Shown here: positions 62,044-64,000 of the stretch, piece after piece
How the letters are laid out: each line of letters starts with the position of its first letter
Numbering within the stretch: the first letter of the stretch is position 1
Source of the DNA: Pinibacter aurantiacus
GTDB taxonomy: Bacteria > Bacteroidota > Bacteroidia > Chitinophagales > Chitinophagaceae
Direction of reading: 5' to 3'
Assembly: GCF_019130065.1 (NCBI RefSeq)
Contig: NZ_JAHSPG010000001.1
Span: forward strand, 434,001 to 498,000
Length of the DNA stretch: 64,000 bases
Translations under genes and position numbers: made by a program
The notes under the pieces: model-generated
Database searches by the model: none
What the model was told of the DNA's origin: nothing
The model's input: the letters and a program-made list of their open reading frames with translations, nothing else

Positions 62044-62958
62044 CTATGACTGTATCATGCGTGTATACTCTTTGGGAGTGATGCCTTTCACTTCTTTAAA
62101 AACTTTATTAAAATTAGACAGGCTGTTAAAGCCGGAATCATATGCCACGCTGGAAATACGGCCTTCTCCGTTTGTAATCAATTTGCAGGCGTGACCGATC
62201 CTTACCTCATTTACAAATTGCACGAACGTTTTCTTTGTACGTGATTTAAAGTAACGGCAAAATGCCTGTTTATTCATGTTTGCGATTGCAGCCACAGTGT
62301 CAAGCTCAATATCCGTTGTAAAATTATCGAACACATGCCGCAACACTTTATCAATGCGATCGTAGTTCTTTTCCTGGTAGCTATTCACAAAACCGCTACT
62401 GGCAAGTAATTCGTACTCATGACTTCTATTTGCCACAGCATCAACAATTTGCAGCAATGAAATCAGCCGTTGCAAATTATCCTGCGTTAATGTAGCAACC
62501 AATTGCTGTTTAAGTAACTCTTTTGTTGCTCCGGTAAATTTAATTCCACGCTTCGCTTCGGCCAGAAAAGCTTCCAGTTTTTTTACCGATCCAAAATGAG
62601 ACATCAATTCGAGAAGTTTATTCGGATCAAAGAACAGCGCAATGGATGAAGCCTGCCGCGTTTCATTCTTACGAAAGTATTGCTCGTCATTATACCAAAC
62701 GTGTGGCAAGTCCGAACCAATTAATATTACTTCATCACCGGCAAAAGTTTCGACACTGTCCCCTACGATTCTTTTGCCTTCGCTTTCCCTAACATAAACG
62801 AGCTGGCATTCTTTGTGAAAATGAAACTCGGTTGAGAAACTGGGAAGGTGCGTTACCCGCACGGCAAATACGTCTTCCAGATTTTCCGGTATCCGGGCAA
62901 AAATGGGTTTCATGGCAACTAATTTACTGTTGATAAAATCAGGAATTTTTATTTCCAA
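62044..62958 (-). CDS. AraC-family regulator of the fucose-type locus
   Basis: A 304-residue transcription factor: N-terminal cupin-like ligand domain (about 25-110: THLPSFSTEFHFHKECQLVY, GDEVILIGSDLPHVWYNDEQ) and a C-terminal AraC DNA-binding domain with two helix-turn-helix motifs (about 195-304: TVAAIANMNKQAFCRYFKSR, ISSVAYDSGFNSLSNFNKVF, then GITPKEYTRMIQS). Start at Met 16 (62913, MKPIFARIPE) is an alternative, since the first 15 residues are not typical. Such regulators usually bind a free sugar or oligosaccharide released by the locus. It lies 273 bases upstream of susC on the same strand, as expected of a local activator. Confidence 0.92.
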   Translation of the reverse strand: MEIKIPDFINSKLVAMKPIFARIPENLEDVFAVRVTHLPSFSTEFHFHKECQLVYVRESEGKRIVGDSVETFAGDEVILIGSDLPHVWYNDEQYFRKNETRQASSIALFFDPNKLLELMSHFGSVKKLEAFLAEAKRGIKFTGATKELLKQQLVATLTQDNLQRLISLLQIVDAVANRSHEYELLASSGFVNSYQEKNYDRIDKVLRHVFDNFTTDIELDTVAAIANMNKQAFCRYFKSRTKKTFVQFVNEVRIGHACKLITNGEGRISSVAYDSGFNSLSNFNKVFKEVKGITPKEYTRMIQS

Positions 62959-63508
62959 TAATTCCGGTTGCTCGTCAATGTGAATTTTCTGATTGTTAAA
63001 AGGTTGTGTCTGAAAAATTCATGCTATAAGAATGGGTAAGCAACAAAATTTTGTCGGGCATAAGGCTTCGGCACGTTTATGTGCACCCGATAAAATTAGT
63101 AGACGGTGTTTGAAAAAGTCAACGCAAACGTTTGTGTAAAAATTCAGGAGCTTAAGATTCGTGTTGTGTGTATTTGCAACCAGTAAACGATGCAAAGGTG
63201 AGTTTGACGTCTTTCGCGAGGTAGGATTTGAATTACTGCAAAAATAAGATACAAATTGAAACCGGCAATTTGAGTTGGAGGTTTTTAACAAAAAAACAAT
63301 CATTATTATTTATCAAAAATGCGTTCTATTCTTATGTCAAGAGTTGCTCTCGTTAAGGTTTTCCAAAGGACTTTGCAGACTTTTATAACGTCACGCATTT
63401 GTTTGAATAAAAACCCGTTTCAGCTTTTTGCCAAAAGCCTTTAAAGAGCTATATTGCTATACACTCTGCGCCCTATATCATATCTCTACTCACCAATTCA
63501 ATTAAATT
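62959..63508. other. Non-coding gap with hairpin and operator-like palindrome
   Basis: No gene found in 550 bases between divergent genes. Contains a hairpin with arms ATTTTGTCGGG/CCCGATAAAAT (about 63051-63098) and an operator-like near-palindrome ACGCAAACGTTTGTGT (63122-63137, seven of eight pairs), of the type bound by LacI/PurR-family repressors. No other feature recognised. Confidence 0.4.
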
Positions 63509-63931
63509 ATGCGATCATTAAAATTGCTGCTAGCACTTTTTCTTGTTACTTGTTTTAAAACTGTTGCCGGGGCGCAGGACACAACACAAATGGCAAAGAT
63601 TTATTTTGTCCGTAGTACCGGCTATGAAGGGTCACTGCTCGTTTTTCATTGTTTCGTTGACAGCACGCTCATGTGTGTACTTAATAACGATCAGTATTCG
63701 ACGCACTTTGTAATGCCCGGTGACCATCAACTAAATGTAACAGCGCATTCAAAAAGTCTGTCAAATCAAAATAAGGCTCTGTCCATTTCCGTTGCTGCGG
63801 GTCAATCCTACTACATTAAGATCTTTCCTGTAAAGGGCTATGACAACAAGGTAAAAATAATGTCTGTAGCAGAAACAACCATCCGGCCAGTATTGGCCAA
63901 ATGCGAATTAAAGACCAATTGCATTCAGTAA
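63509..63931 (+). CDS. Exported DUF2846-like protein
   Basis: A 140-residue protein with a signal peptide (MRSLKLLLALFLVTCFKTVA, then GAQ). The mature part matches the DUF2846 pattern: AKIYFVRSTGYEGSLLVFHC, FVDSTLMCVLNNDQYSTHFV, MPGDHQLNVTAHSKS and AAGQSYYIKIFPVKG. This is a small beta-rich periplasmic/outer-membrane-associated family of unknown role. The gene runs on the plus strand, away from the fucosidase locus, and is followed by another exported protein 12 bases later, so the two are probably an operon. Confidence 0.75.
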   Translation: MRSLKLLLALFLVTCFKTVAGAQDTTQMAKIYFVRSTGYEGSLLVFHCFVDSTLMCVLNNDQYSTHFVMPGDHQLNVTAHSKSLSNQNKALSISVAAGQSYYIKIFPVKGYDNKVKIMSVAETTIRPVLAKCELKTNCIQ

Positions 63932-63943
63932 TACATTCCCGTA

Positions 63944-64000
63944 ATGAAAAGAATTCTGATAATTAGTTGTTTGATGTTATCATTTACTGTTCATGCATTT
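63944..64000 (+). CDS. Start of an exported protein, cut by window end
   Basis: Nineteen codons are visible (MKRILIISCLMLSFTVHAF), a typical Sec signal peptide beginning 12 bases after the DUF2846-like gene. The rest lies outside the window; the product cannot be named. Confidence 0.6.
   Translation, partial: MKRILIISCLMLSFTVHAF

Overview
The window looks like a chromosomal segment from a Bacteroidota bacterium, most likely Chitinophagaceae or a close relative. The evidence is a SusC/SusD pair, two proteins with type IX secretion (T9SS) sorting domains, Bacteroidota-type promoter elements (TTTG, then TAnnTTTG), a KatE-type catalase, HisKA_2 and PAS histidine kinases, and small families typical of this phylum. 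The genus is not resolved.

Layout. 1-7.3 kb: housekeeping and miscellaneous genes (tsaD cut by the window edge, trmN6, a DUF1254/DUF1214 lipoprotein, an HGSNAT-like membrane acetyltransferase, a GNAT, two small exported proteins) and tRNA-Leu(CAA). 7.3-14.3 kb: a possible old island between the tRNA-Leu 3' end and a degraded copy of that end. It starts with a broken tyrosine-recombinase N-terminus and carries a glycan operon (GT4, an alpha/alpha-barrel protein, GT4) facing a GH130 gene. 14.7-21 kb: two T9SS cargo proteins, one a 1.4 kb-residue class beta-helix protein whose sorting domain is separated by a frameshift. 21.4-28 kb: an FAD oxidoreductase, then a six-gene stressosome module (RsbR, RsbS, RsbT, an RsbT-like/RsbX-like fusion, a histidine kinase and a lone receiver). 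28-32 kb: oxidative-stress genes (TPR protein, KatE with a C-terminal DJ-1/PfpI-like domain, a YdaT-like protein) and a HAD pseudogene.

32-49 kb is the most unusual part. Two minus-strand gene runs (36.9 to 32.1 kb and 46.3 to 41.2 kb) share paralogous parts: a YCII-domain protein (eight substitutions in 115 residues), a 65-69 residue protein with the motif EF(I/L)DDAIRMHDQP, about 100-residue 'PRPP synthetase-like' proteins, and small hydrolases or atypical SDRs. Each run has a sigma-54-like promoter before its first gene and a sigma-54 enhancer-binding protein gene next to it. Each also holds one copy of a ~133-base element whose stems differ in sequence but keep their pairing, as expected of a structured RNA. 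I read this as a duplicated, sigma-54-controlled stress operon family with an intercistronic structured element.

49.7-63 kb is a polysaccharide utilisation locus on the minus strand: AraC regulator, SusC, SusD, GH29, GH29, GH95-like and GH29. It is aimed at fucosylated glycans. The window ends with a DUF2846-like protein and the first 19 codons of another exported protein.

Scattered through the intergenic spaces are six inverted-repeat blocks made of short tandem units (TTAATAA, TTGAAAA, AATTAGG and TTGAGAG types). Their architecture is shared but their sequence differs from place to place. Calls rest on reading the sequence and on family knowledge; no database search was run.
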